Source: Rhodospirillaceae bacterium (lineage in GTDB: Bacteria; Pseudomonadota; Alphaproteobacteria; Dongiales; Dongiaceae). Taken from it: a stretch of DNA of 53,669 bases. Under the pieces are notes generated by a model. That model was not told where the DNA came from and searched no databases. It saw only the letters and a list, made by a program, of their open reading frames with translations. This document shows, one piece after another, positions 26,142-34,607 of this stretch; the stretch's first letter is position 1, and each line of letters opens with the position of its first letter. The stretch covers positions 1 to 53,669 of the forward strand of contig SSEL01000090.1 in assembly GCA_008012315.1 (NCBI GenBank), read 5' to 3'. Made by a program: the position numbers and the translations under genes.

Positions 26142-27136
26142 TCACACCTACCCTGAAACCCATGCGTGATGCCTCCGGCCTCCAAACGAAGGTCCGATTG
26201 CTTTGTTGTCGTCAAAATCGGCTCAGGAGACGGCCGATTGCAATTTTCCCTAATATGTTTCGCGCGGCGAGGCCGAAAAGTTACATCGGAGGCGAAATTT
26301 TCTCGATTCTGGCCGTCGCGTTTTAAAACCCCCGGCGCATACGAAAGCGATCATAGCCTGAAAGGATCAAAGCCCCTTGGGCAGTAGTCCCTGGAGAAAA
26401 TTCTTGCAGCCGTCGGCCTGGGCGCACGGCCCGGTTGAGAGTCGAACCTGGCGAGTTATGCCTCTTTTGGAGGCAATGCCACCTATGCTGGAGAATCAAT
26501 GCACAGTCTGCACTCCTAATTTATCTTTCCTAATATATCTGTTGTGTCCGCGGTGGCTGGCTGACGCTCACTTATTACCAGCATGGGAAGACCAAGCCTC
26601 GCTCAATGCCATCCTGCGGAAGACGGGATTGTCGCCGACCGCGCTATACGACCGGCTCGCCTTCATCCATCGGCGGACGATCGCCTTCGAGACTTCAAGG
26701 TTCGGAAGCTCAAGGACACCCAGCGGAAGCATCGGCAGCACTTCTCCCTGGCGGTTGCGGCTGCTTGGCATTGACACCAAGACTGATCATTGCGCCCACG
26801 GATTCCGGACCACCTTCTCGACCCTGTCCCACCACGAAGAGATCAAGGACGTCAAGGCATGGGATGGCGATGTCGTCGAGCTGCAGCTCGCGCATCTCGA
26901 TAACTCTACTGTGTATGCCCTGTTTGGGAAAATTGGTCGTTGCCAGCGTGAAACTGGCAGTTTCCACAGGCATGCCGAGCCATGGACGCCAATGCGGTCG
27001 CCGATATTGCACGCATGGGCTTTCCTTCCTCACGACCCTATGGAACACAAGAATAGACGTCTTTTCGCCGGCTTCTCTCGGTGAGCGTCCAAAGCACGTT
27101 GTTCGCTTGTTTTCTGTCGAACTTTGGCCAGCCTCT
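26142..27136. other. intergenic region of decayed mobile DNA
   Basis: About 1 kb without an intact gene separates the glycan operon from usp. It holds an integrase fragment (26752-26940). A short peptide reading KTGLSPTALYDRLAFIHRR (about 26620-26680) vaguely resembles transposase N-terminal regions. Reading frames shift repeatedly, and the base composition between 26500 and 26560 is clearly AT-richer than in the flanking genes. The leftward promoter for the PLP-enzyme operon should lie within 26142-26380; none was convincing. Confidence 0.5.
26752..26940 (+). pseudogene. C-terminal fragment of a phage/island tyrosine integrase
   Basis: The translation reads LRLLGIDTKTDHCAHGFRTT, then VVELQLAHLDNSTV. 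This matches the HxxR catalytic box of P4-type integrases (HGFR) and the following QLAH segment. The expected tyrosine downstream has been lost and there is no N-terminal part. It marks an old integration event. No tRNA or att-like repeat could be identified. Confidence 0.55.
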
Positions 27137-27150
27137 TTGATGGAAATCAA
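27137..27150 (+). promoter_or_regulatory. FNR/FixK-type box upstream of usp
   Basis: TTGATGGAAATCAA is a perfect match to TTGAT-N4-ATCAA. A -10-like TAAGCT at 27173-27178 puts the inferred transcription start near 27185, with the box centred about 41 bp upstream, the class II activator position. Confidence 0.75.
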
Positions 27151-27222
27151 AGCCCCCATCCTGTGCCGACCGTAAGCTTCCCAAATTCGGTTCATAGACG
27201 AGCCATTGGCACGGAGACGACC

Positions 27223-28071
27223 ATGATCGGGCGCATCCTGATTCCACTATTCGATGATCCGTTGGAATATCGGTTGTTGGATGCGGCGGCAAACTTCACT
27301 GACTCTCGACCTGCCTGCCTCCAGGTTGCTTACTTCAGACCTGAGCCCATCGAAGAGACTATTTATGGATCCGAAGTGGTGACCACCGGCTTGATGGTCG
27401 AGGCTTTGGAAGAGCGAGCCCAGGTGGTTCGCCGAAACATCACTGTGCGGCTAAAAGACTGGAGTTCCCAGCACCACTACGAATACGTCCATCATCATAC
27501 CGGAACCGCACCGTGCCAGGTATCTCTCGCCGAGTGCACCGGCGACCCCATCAGGAACCTCAAACATATCGGCCGCTTAAGCGATCTCATCATTTGTCTT
27601 CTGCCGACTGATGAACAGCGCTCTTTCGAGCCGATTCTTGAGGTATCCGTGTCGCAGACCGGCCGGCCTGTGCTTGCGCTCCCAAAAGCCCCGCCTGCCG
27701 ATTTGACAAAACACATTTTGCTGGCCTGGGACGGAAGTATAGAAGTGAGCAGACTGCTCGCGCTAACCCTCCCTATTTTCGCCAAAGCTGAGCGCGTTTC
27801 AATCTTCTGCTATCCGGAGAAGGATTGCGACGCCGGCAACCTGCATAGGTTAATTGAATACTTCAGGTGCCACGGCATATCGGCCGAACCTTGTAACGTA
27901 AGGAGCGCTAAACCAGTTGGAGAGTCACTGATCGAAGCCGCGCTGATCAGCGATGCGACCCTCATCGCCATGGGAGCATATAGCCATAGCCGCATCCGCC
28001 AGCAGGTCTTTGGTGGCCTGACACGGCATATGATCGAATACGGAAAATTTCCACTGCTGCTGGCGCACTGA
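27223..28071 (+). CDS. universal stress protein (UspA family, tandem)
   Basis: From ATG 27223 (CGGAGACGACC upstream) the product is 282 aa, about twice one Usp domain. The N-terminal half begins GRILIPLFDDPLEYRLLDAA. The C-terminal half carries KHILLAWDGSIEVSRLLAL and the nucleotide-binding end ATLIAMGAYSHSRIRQQVFG. The typical G-x2-G-x9-G(S/T) is only partly kept (GAYSHSRIRQQVFGGLT). Such two-domain proteins are induced in microaerobic or anaerobic survival. The perfect FNR/FixK box upstream agrees with that. The next gene in the same direction is a broken hemerythrin gene. Confidence 0.88.
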   Translation: MIGRILIPLFDDPLEYRLLDAAANFTDSRPACLQVAYFRPEPIEETIYGSEVVTTGLMVEALEERAQVVRRNITVRLKDWSSQHHYEYVHHHTGTAPCQVSLAECTGDPIRNLKHIGRLSDLIICLLPTDEQRSFEPILEVSVSQTGRPVLALPKAPPADLTKHILLAWDGSIEVSRLLALTLPIFAKAERVSIFCYPEKDCDAGNLHRLIEYFRCHGISAEPCNVRSAKPVGESLIEAALISDATLIAMGAYSHSRIRQQVFGGLTRHMIEYGKFPLLLAH

Positions 28072-28154
28072 TGACACCAACGAGGAGTCATTACCGTCGC
28101 ATCAGAACTTCGTCTCCTTGATAAAGCGAGATGCCTGCCTTTGCGGAGCTAACC

Positions 28155-28726
28155 ATGAAAAATCCTGAACCGGATCTCATCGTGGGCTTGAAGCGAGATC
28201 ACGTGAACATGCGGCATGTGATCGACGTTCTCGGTCGGCAGTTGGAACGCTATCAGCTGAAACGCCAGATATCCGAAGATTTGCTGACAGAGATAGCCGA
28301 TATCTGATTCACTATCCGGATATGTGGCATCATCCGAAGGAAGATATCATTTTCAAGCAATTGATATCGCGCTGCCCAGACTGCACGCTTTTCATTCGTG
28401 GCATTATGCTAGAACACAAAGAGCTTGCCGAACATAACCGGCGGCTTGCAGCCGCTTTATATAACATCAGGATGAAGTTTGAATTACCACCCGGCTGGCT
28501 TGAAGCTCAGATAGCAAAATGCATAGATAAGAACCTTCACCACATGCGGAAGGAGGATGAATTTTACTTTCCGCTTGCATCAAGGGAGTTAACCGCAGAA
28601 GACTGGAAATCGATCGAAATGGAAATTTCCTTGTGGAACAGCGATCCGCTTATCAGCGACGATGTACTGGCCAAATACCCGAAATTGGCGGAACAGATGA
28701 AGCATTTTGACGTGAGCTTTAATTAA
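28155..28726 (+). pseudogene. hemerythrin-like protein gene with a one-base frameshift
   Basis: ATG 28155 opens a hemerythrin/HHE domain (LIVGLKRDHVNMRHVIDVLG). It reads into TGA at 28305 after about 50 codons. In the -1 frame the protein continues without gap: IHYPDMWHHPKEDIIFKQL ... MLEHKELAEHNRRL ... MRKEDEFYFPLA, to a stop at 28724-28726. Inserting one base near 28304 (GATATC-TGATT) would restore an ORF of ~190 aa with the family's di-iron ligands (two H/E motifs, HHPKE, EH, EDEFYFP). It is either a true recent pseudogene, programmed frameshifting or a sequencing error. Hemerythrins bind O2 or protect against NO, fitting the low-oxygen gene neighbourhood. Confidence 0.85.
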
Positions 28727-28888
28727 TAAGGAACCTCGATCTCGAGAACGGGGCATGAGCAGATAGTTGTTAGCTTCTCTTGTTCGCTCCAACGCCCTCG
28801 GCTCCAACGGTGTCCCAGCGCCATCTTTAAGCAGAAAGCTTCCCAGTTATGTATCCTACCTGCCTCGCTTCAATAACTCGAGCGTTAG

Positions 28889-29056
28889 TCAGGGTAGCCA
28901 AGCTCCGCGCATCGTTTTGATGCTGGCATGATCGATACGAACGGACATCAGACCGCCCATCATGGTCGGAGCCCAGCTTTGCCTCGTCATCCCAGGACAT
29001 CATACCAGGACCCATCCCACCGGGTCCCATGCTTGTCCCATCATGCCGTAGCCCAT
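28889..29056 (-). pseudogene. decayed Met/Gly-rich small protein
   Basis: Three reading frames in turn give MGYGMMG, MGPGGMGPGMMSWDDEAKL and TMMGGLMSVRIDHASIKTM. Together these look like one Met/Gly-rich protein broken by two frameshifts. Such sequences occur in periplasmic Spy-like or metal-related proteins, but I cannot assign a family. It lies between the hemerythrin remnant and arcC. Confidence 0.35.
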
Positions 29057-29132
29057 ACGGAAGCTGCAATGACCGCAACGGTCTAGGTCCAGATTTCTCG
29101 CCGCACTTGTTTCGGATAGCATTAGGCATCGC

Positions 29133-30026
29133 CTAGAGAGTAACTCGTGTTCCGGCTGTGCCGTTGAGCATCCCTGCAACATCATTGAGGTTGCCGATCG
29201 CAGCGAAACGCCCCACTGATTTAGCGAAGGCTTTCGCGGCCTCGACCTTTGGGCCCATCGAGCCAGCCGGAAACTCGACGGTCGTGTCTTGCGCCCGGAT
29301 CGCCGGAATACGCTGTGCGTGATCCGTGCCCCAACCCGAATAGACGGCGTCGACATCCGTCAATATGAGCAGTGCATCCATCCCAAGAGCATCCGCGAGC
29401 ACTGCGCTGGTTCGATCTTTATCGACCACCGCCTCGACCCCGCGGAAAGCGCCACCTTTCTCGCGAATCACTGGGATTCCGCCACCGCCGGCACATACGA
29501 CTATCACATCCTGCTGCAGTAACAGGCGGATGACTTTTTCCTCGAGGACTGCGAGCGGCATCGGTGAAGGCACGATCCGGCGATATGACGGACCGTCTGG
29601 ACCGACAGACCACCCACGTTCCTTGGCCAGCCGGCGCGCGGCCTCTTCGTCATAAACGGAACCTATCGGTTTCGTGGGCTTTGTGAAAGCTGGATCATCC
29701 GGATCCACCAGGGTTTGCGTCAGCAATGTGGCTACTGCACGACCTGGTAAAGCTGTCATCAGTTCCTGCGTGATCATGTATCCGATCATGCCTTCGCTTT
29801 CCGCTCCCAGGACATCTAGCGGCATCGCATTCTGGCAAGATGCGGACTGGAGTGCGAGCAGGCCGACCTGCGGTCCGTTTCCATGAGTGATGATAAGTTG
29901 ATGTTCGCCCGCGAGCGGCGCCAGCGCCTGGACCGCTTTTCTAATATTCCGTCTTTGCGTTTCTGCAGAGAGAGGCTCACCTCGCCGCAACAGCGCGTTC
30001 CCGCCAAGGGCTAATAGCAAACGCAT
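29133..30026 (-). CDS. arcC: carbamate kinase
   Basis: ArcC transfers phosphate from carbamoyl phosphate to ADP, giving ATP, CO2 and ammonia; it is the energy-yielding last step of the arginine deiminase pathway. The 297-aa length is normal. Motifs are LLALGGNALLRRG, IITHGNGPQVGLLALQ, VCAGGGGIPVI, VVDKDRTSAVLADALG, LTDVDAVYSGWG and GSMGPKVEAAKAF. ATG 30026 is taken; a TTG one codon upstream is also possible. It follows arcB by 4 nt and is the last gene of the operon. Confidence 0.96.
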   Translation of the reverse strand: MRLLLALGGNALLRRGEPLSAETQRRNIRKAVQALAPLAGEHQLIITHGNGPQVGLLALQSASCQNAMPLDVLGAESEGMIGYMITQELMTALPGRAVATLLTQTLVDPDDPAFTKPTKPIGSVYDEEAARRLAKERGWSVGPDGPSYRRIVPSPMPLAVLEEKVIRLLLQQDVIVVCAGGGGIPVIREKGGAFRGVEAVVDKDRTSAVLADALGMDALLILTDVDAVYSGWGTDHAQRIPAIRAQDTTVEFPAGSMGPKVEAAKAFAKSVGRFAAIGNLNDVAGMLNGTAGTRVTL

Positions 30027-30030
30027 CAAA

Positions 30031-31026
30031 TCACCCTGCGGTGGCGACCATGATCGCTTTTATGGTGTGGAGACGGTTTTCTGCCTGATCAAAGACAATG
30101 GAAGCGGTCGATTCGAATACCTGATCCGTTACTTCCATGGCATCGATCCCGAATTTCCGGAAGATTTCCTGTCCGACTTCCGTGTCCGTGTTATGGAAGG
30201 CAGGAAGACAATGCATGAATTTGACCGCAGGATTTCCCGAAGCAGCCATAACGCCACTTGTCACCTGGTAGGGCATCAAGTCGTGAATGCGCTCCGCCCA
30301 TCGTTCCTCGGGCTCGCCCATTGAGAGCCACACATCGGTGTAAAGAAAGTCGCAATCCTTCACCCCTGCCCCGATGTCGTCGGTAATGGAAAACTCTCCA
30401 CCGGCGCTTTTGGCGAGGTTGCCAATGTACGAGCAGAATTCCGCGTTCGGCCAGCGGCTTTTCGGGCCAGCAATGCGCATATCAACGCCGAGCTTTACCG
30501 CGCCGATCGCGAGAGAAGTTGCGACATTGTCCTCGACATCGCCGAGGAAGCAAAGACGCATGGCATTGAATGGCTTCGGGCAATGCTCTTGCATTGTCAG
30601 AAGATCGGCCAAAACCTGTGTTGGATGCGACTGGTCGGTCAGCCCGTTCCATACCGGAACTCCGGCGTGTTGGGCGAAGATTTCGATGATGCGCTGGTCG
30701 AAGCCCCGGTACTCGATCCCATCATACATCCGCCCTAGCACGCGGGCAGTATCTTTGGGCGACTCCTTGTGCCCTAGGTGAGAACCTGATGGACCGATGT
30801 AAGTGACATTCGCTCCCTGATCGAATGCGGCAACCTCGAAGCCGCTGCGGGTACGGGTGGAATCCTTCTCGAACAGAAGCGCAAAACTTTTTCCTCTTAA
30901 TTTTTGCTGCTCTGTTCCGGAATCCTTCGCCGACTTTAATTCCGCAGCCAACCTCAGTAGATGTGCGATCTCGTTCGCGTTGAAATCTTCGATGCTAAGG
31001 AAATTACGGCCGCGCAACCTAAACAT
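30031..31026 (-). CDS. arcB: ornithine carbamoyltransferase, catabolic
   Basis: ArcB splits citrulline with phosphate to ornithine and carbamoyl phosphate in the deiminase pathway. The 331-aa protein has the carbamoyl-phosphate loop DSTRTRSGFE, the HPTQVLADLLT motif, the ornithine-binding segment around DVWLSMGEPEERWAERI, and the HCLP loop (MHCLPAFHNTDTEVG). AAAGGAAAT precedes the ATG. The gene lies 12 nt after arcA and 4 nt before arcC, so a catabolic rather than biosynthetic role follows from context. Confidence 0.95.
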   Translation of the reverse strand: MFRLRGRNFLSIEDFNANEIAHLLRLAAELKSAKDSGTEQQKLRGKSFALLFEKDSTRTRSGFEVAAFDQGANVTYIGPSGSHLGHKESPKDTARVLGRMYDGIEYRGFDQRIIEIFAQHAGVPVWNGLTDQSHPTQVLADLLTMQEHCPKPFNAMRLCFLGDVEDNVATSLAIGAVKLGVDMRIAGPKSRWPNAEFCSYIGNLAKSAGGEFSITDDIGAGVKDCDFLYTDVWLSMGEPEERWAERIHDLMPYQVTSGVMAASGNPAVKFMHCLPAFHNTDTEVGQEIFRKFGIDAMEVTDQVFESTASIVFDQAENRLHTIKAIMVATAG

Positions 31027-31038
31027 CTTTATTTCCTT

Positions 31039-32250
31039 TCACAAAGAGTCGCGTGAGATGGGGCACGACATGCAATGGCTTCCACCGCGTCCCCGGCCTA
31101 GCTCCGCACCTGGAAAGGTGATGACCTCGACCCCAGCTTTTCGGAGCAGCGTGTTGGTATAAACATTGCGGTCATAGGCGAGAACAACCCCGGGCTCCAA
31201 GGCGAGGACATTGTTCCCGTCATCCCACTGCTCTCGTTCCGCTTCGTAACTGTCGCCACCTGTCGGAATTAACCTGATCCGGCGTTCCCCGATCGCAAAG
31301 GTTACCGTCTCAAGGAAATCACCTGGAGGTGAGATCGATATCTCTCCATCGCCTTCCGGCCGGATGCAATATGCGCGTATCCCGCTCGTTACTTCCGGGT
31401 AGTGCGTAGCCTTGTCGCGGTCCACGAGGGTGAAAACGGTATCGAGATGCATCGCGGACCGTTCCTTAGGCATCTGACATGCAACAACCAGGTCGCAGGC
31501 TTCCTTTTCGAAAAGCCTTCGTGCAATTGCGCCGATCGCCTGTGGCGAGGTCCGCTCCCCCATGCCGATCAAGACGCTGCGATTCCCGATCGGCATGATG
31601 TCGCCGCCCTCGATTGAAAAACCATCGCCTTCCCTGCCATACCAGGTCTCGAACTTTTCAGCGGTGAATCTCGGGTGGAATCGATAAATGCAATCCAGAT
31701 TCAAGGTCTCTTTACGTCTTGCCGGCCAATACATCTGGTTCATGCTGACCCCACCGTAGAGCCAAGCCGAGCTGTCTCGCGTAAAAATATGATTTGGCAA
31801 CGGCGGCAAGACGAAATCGCCCTTTTCCATGACCGCAATGCTGAGATCCGGTGATTTGAATGGCAGCTCAGAACGAGTAACACCACCGAGAAGGACGTCC
31901 ACAATCTTTGCGGACGACTGCTCGCGCAGCCAGCCGAAAAGTTCTCCGGCGAGAGAGGCGCCGAATTCCTGCTCCCCCAGTCTCTCTTTCAGAAGCCAGG
32001 ACCGTGCAGCTTCCATCTCCATGCAATCATGCAAGAGTTCGTGCATCAACAGGACTTCGACACCCCGCTCCCGCATGAAATCACAGAAGACATCATGCTC
32101 TTCGCGAGCTTTGCGAACCCAGATCACATCGTCAAACAGAAGTTGCCGGCAATCGGCGGGAGTGAGCCTCTGCAAGCTTCGATCAGGCCGGTGCACGAGA
32201 ACCGCGCGGAGCTTTCCTACTTCTGAATCAACTCGTAAGCGCGACATCAT
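31039..32250 (-). CDS. arcA: arginine deiminase
   Basis: ArcA hydrolyses arginine to citrulline and ammonia. The 403-aa protein shows the family's substrate-binding FTRDSSAWLYGG, the catalytic region DGFSIEGGDIMPIG, MHLDTVFTLVDRD (catalytic His), and the nucleophile Cys near the C-terminus (GRGRGGSHCMSCP). The start ATG is followed by a second ATG. Its first four bases overlap the stop of the decarboxylase gene (ATGA), so the two are coupled. Ammonia release also protects against acid. Confidence 0.96.
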   Translation of the reverse strand: MMSRLRVDSEVGKLRAVLVHRPDRSLQRLTPADCRQLLFDDVIWVRKAREEHDVFCDFMRERGVEVLLMHELLHDCMEMEAARSWLLKERLGEQEFGASLAGELFGWLREQSSAKIVDVLLGGVTRSELPFKSPDLSIAVMEKGDFVLPPLPNHIFTRDSSAWLYGGVSMNQMYWPARRKETLNLDCIYRFHPRFTAEKFETWYGREGDGFSIEGGDIMPIGNRSVLIGMGERTSPQAIGAIARRLFEKEACDLVVACQMPKERSAMHLDTVFTLVDRDKATHYPEVTSGIRAYCIRPEGDGEISISPPGDFLETVTFAIGERRIRLIPTGGDSYEAEREQWDDGNNVLALEPGVVLAYDRNVYTNTLLRKAGVEVITFPGAELGRGRGGSHCMSCPISRDSL

Positions 32251-34580
32251 GTCCCCTGCAACACATAAGTGAAGAGCCGAATTCTTCCATCAGCTGCTTT
32301 TTCTCGATAAACGCCCTGGATCTCGTTCTCAAAGCCCGGAAAGCGGTTACTCGCCTCTTCGAACATCTTTAAGTAATCGAGCATTGGCTTCGCACGACCG
32401 CCATAGCGCTCACCGGGACCGACCACGCCAATGCCGGGCGGGTAGACCAAAGCCAGAGTCGCGGCAACGCGCCCTTCGACCGAATCGATGGGCAGGTATT
32501 CGACTTCGTTGCGCAGCAGCTGTTCCCAGGCTTCCCGAGGCGAGACGACAATGTCCGGAAGATGGTCTTGCTGAAACTGTGCGCTTTGAAGGCCGCTGGC
32601 GTTGTGCTCCCGATAGAAACTGTGCAGCATGTCGCAAATGTCTCTCAATCCCATTCCATCATATCGGCCCGGATTCCGCTGCAGGAACTCAGGGATCGCT
32701 TTAGCCAAAGGCTCATTCTCGCAATAGAGTCTGTGGAAGCGGACCAATGCAGAGATCAGCGTCGCGGCCTTACTGGCTTCGAGCCCGGGCGTTAGGAGAA
32801 AGAGAATGCTGTTGAGATCGTTCTTTTCCGGAACGATCCTTTGCTCCCGGAGATACTCTGCAAGTACCGGTGCCGGAATGCCCCGCGCCGCGTATTCACC
32901 GGTTTTTCGATCGAAGCCGGGTGTAAGCAAGGTCAGTTTATTGGGGTCGGTTATGGCATAACCTGCGGGCAAACCGCGAAATCCATGCCAGCCGTTCTCA
33001 GATCCCAGTGCCCAGTACCGCGCATATCGAGCCAGGTGATCCGTGTCGATATCTTCCCAAGGAATATCACCCTGCCCAGGTTCGAAAACATGGTGGGGAA
33101 CGAACGGGTCGAAGAACCAGGCGGCGGAAGGATCGTCGAGCGCTTCAAATTCCCGCTTCAACAGCCGTAGCTTCTTGCGGATATCGATACCCATTCGGAT
33201 GGTCTCATCCCACAAGGCTTGGCCACGCGGCCCTTTCATCATTTGCGCGCCAACATCGAGCGACGCGAAAAGCGGATAGAACGGCGACGTCGAAGCGTGC
33301 AGCATGTACAGCTCATTGAATCGTCGCTCTTCAACGCGCCGCCTGTCTCGCATATGTCGGTCCTTGACATGGATCTGCGAGGCTTGGGAAAAGCCGGCGA
33401 GCTGCTTATGGGTGGACTGCGTGGCGATAATTCCCGGATCGCCCTCTCGCGGTTCAAAGCCCATCGCAAAGTGGTTTTTATAGAGTGGATGGAACTTCAT
33501 GAAGCCGGCCCAGGCCTCATCGAATAAAATATAGTCGCAAAGCGATCCCAGCTTGCTGATGATGAGATCGATATTGTAGATCGTGCCGTCATAGGTGCAC
33601 TGTTCGATGACGATTGCGCGGAAGGGCCGTTCTTTACGCCACAATTCCGGGTCCTTGACCAAAGGATGATGTCGAATCTTCTCGCGGATCGCTGTCTCGT
33701 CGAGCGCCTCCCAGACTATCGGACCGATCAGGCCCTGAGGATTCCGCGTCGTTTCGAGATAGACGGGAATTCCTCCACCGAGCAGGAGAGCTCCATGCAC
33801 CGCCGCTTTGTGATTATTGCGGTCGAATAGCACAAGATCGCCCGGCGCAACAATGGCGGATAAAGCGATCTTATTGGAAGTCGATGTCCCATTCAGAACG
33901 AAGTAAGTTCGTTCCGCGCCGAAGATTTTTGCTGCTTCGGTTTCTGCCTGGCGAGCGGGGCCTTCCGGGATCAGCAGATCGCCCATCTCGACAACCGAGT
34001 TGTCAAGGTCGTTGCGAAAAATGGCCTCGCCAAGATGCTCGACAAAGACCTGTCCGATCGGGCTTTTCCGGTAGAACACACCGCCATTATGTCCTGGACA
34101 TGTCCAAAGCTGATTGCCTTGGTCTGCGTAGTCGACCATTGCGCCAAAGAAAGGAGTTCTCAGACTGGCGGCATACTGCCGGAGATGATCAACCAGATTC
34201 TTCGCAACGAATTCCGGTGTATCCTCGGCTTCGAACACGTAACCCGTGATCTTGTCCGCAAGCGCGTTATCGATATCCTGGATGTGGTGGCGATGCGCCA
34301 GCAAGAATACAGGAACATCCAGGCCGCGTTCGCGGAGATCGGCGAGGAATCCAGCGAGGTCCCCGATTTCCTCGGCCTCTGCCCATTCTGCCAAGATGCA
34401 ACCGATAGCGGAGTCGCCGTTGATGGCGAGTTCGGCATCCTCGACACTGGCGGCTTCCTTGATTTCCACCCCTGAGTCCTGGACCGCCTCCATGACACGG
34501 GTCAAATGCTTGTTTGCGGCGTTTCCCAGCTTGTCGGGTCTAGCAACCAGGAGGAAGCGGAACATACGTTCGTATCGCAT
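32247..34580 (-). CDS. inducible-type Orn/Lys/Arg decarboxylase (class I)
   Basis: The 777-aa PLP enzyme has the three-part layout of bacterial acid-inducible basic amino acid decarboxylases. An N-terminal receiver-like wing spans ~1-130. The PLP core has TCPGHNGGVFYRKSPIG, YFVLNGTSTSNKIALSA, LFDEAWAGFMKFHP and the PLP lysine in IATQSTHKQLAGFSQ. The C-terminal domain ends in YPPGIGVVGPGERYG. Sequence alone does not tell arginine from ornithine or lysine. The location between an APC antiporter and arcA suggests arginine (giving agmatine) or ornithine (giving putrescine). AGGAA precedes the ATG. Confidence 0.9.
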   Translation of the reverse strand: MRYERMFRFLLVARPDKLGNAANKHLTRVMEAVQDSGVEIKEAASVEDAELAINGDSAIGCILAEWAEAEEIGDLAGFLADLRERGLDVPVFLLAHRHHIQDIDNALADKITGYVFEAEDTPEFVAKNLVDHLRQYAASLRTPFFGAMVDYADQGNQLWTCPGHNGGVFYRKSPIGQVFVEHLGEAIFRNDLDNSVVEMGDLLIPEGPARQAETEAAKIFGAERTYFVLNGTSTSNKIALSAIVAPGDLVLFDRNNHKAAVHGALLLGGGIPVYLETTRNPQGLIGPIVWEALDETAIREKIRHHPLVKDPELWRKERPFRAIVIEQCTYDGTIYNIDLIISKLGSLCDYILFDEAWAGFMKFHPLYKNHFAMGFEPREGDPGIIATQSTHKQLAGFSQASQIHVKDRHMRDRRRVEERRFNELYMLHASTSPFYPLFASLDVGAQMMKGPRGQALWDETIRMGIDIRKKLRLLKREFEALDDPSAAWFFDPFVPHHVFEPGQGDIPWEDIDTDHLARYARYWALGSENGWHGFRGLPAGYAITDPNKLTLLTPGFDRKTGEYAARGIPAPVLAEYLREQRIVPEKNDLNSILFLLTPGLEASKAATLISALVRFHRLYCENEPLAKAIPEFLQRNPGRYDGMGLRDICDMLHSFYREHNASGLQSAQFQQDHLPDIVVSPREAWEQLLRNEVEYLPIDSVEGRVAATLALVYPPGIGVVGPGERYGGRAKPMLDYLKMFEEASNRFPGFENEIQGVYREKAADGRIRLFTYVLQGT

Positions 34581-34607
34581 GATTTTTTCCTATGAATTTC
34601 CGGAACG

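Noticed and set aside
26617..26690. Short transposase-like peptide KTGLSPTALYDRLAFIHRR
   Set aside because: It is too short and frameshifted to name a family; mentioned only as part of the decayed region.
26941..26959. TGCCAG-N7-CTGGCA inverted repeat after the integrase fragment
   Set aside because: It has no partner repeat and no adjacent tRNA, so there is no support for an attachment site.
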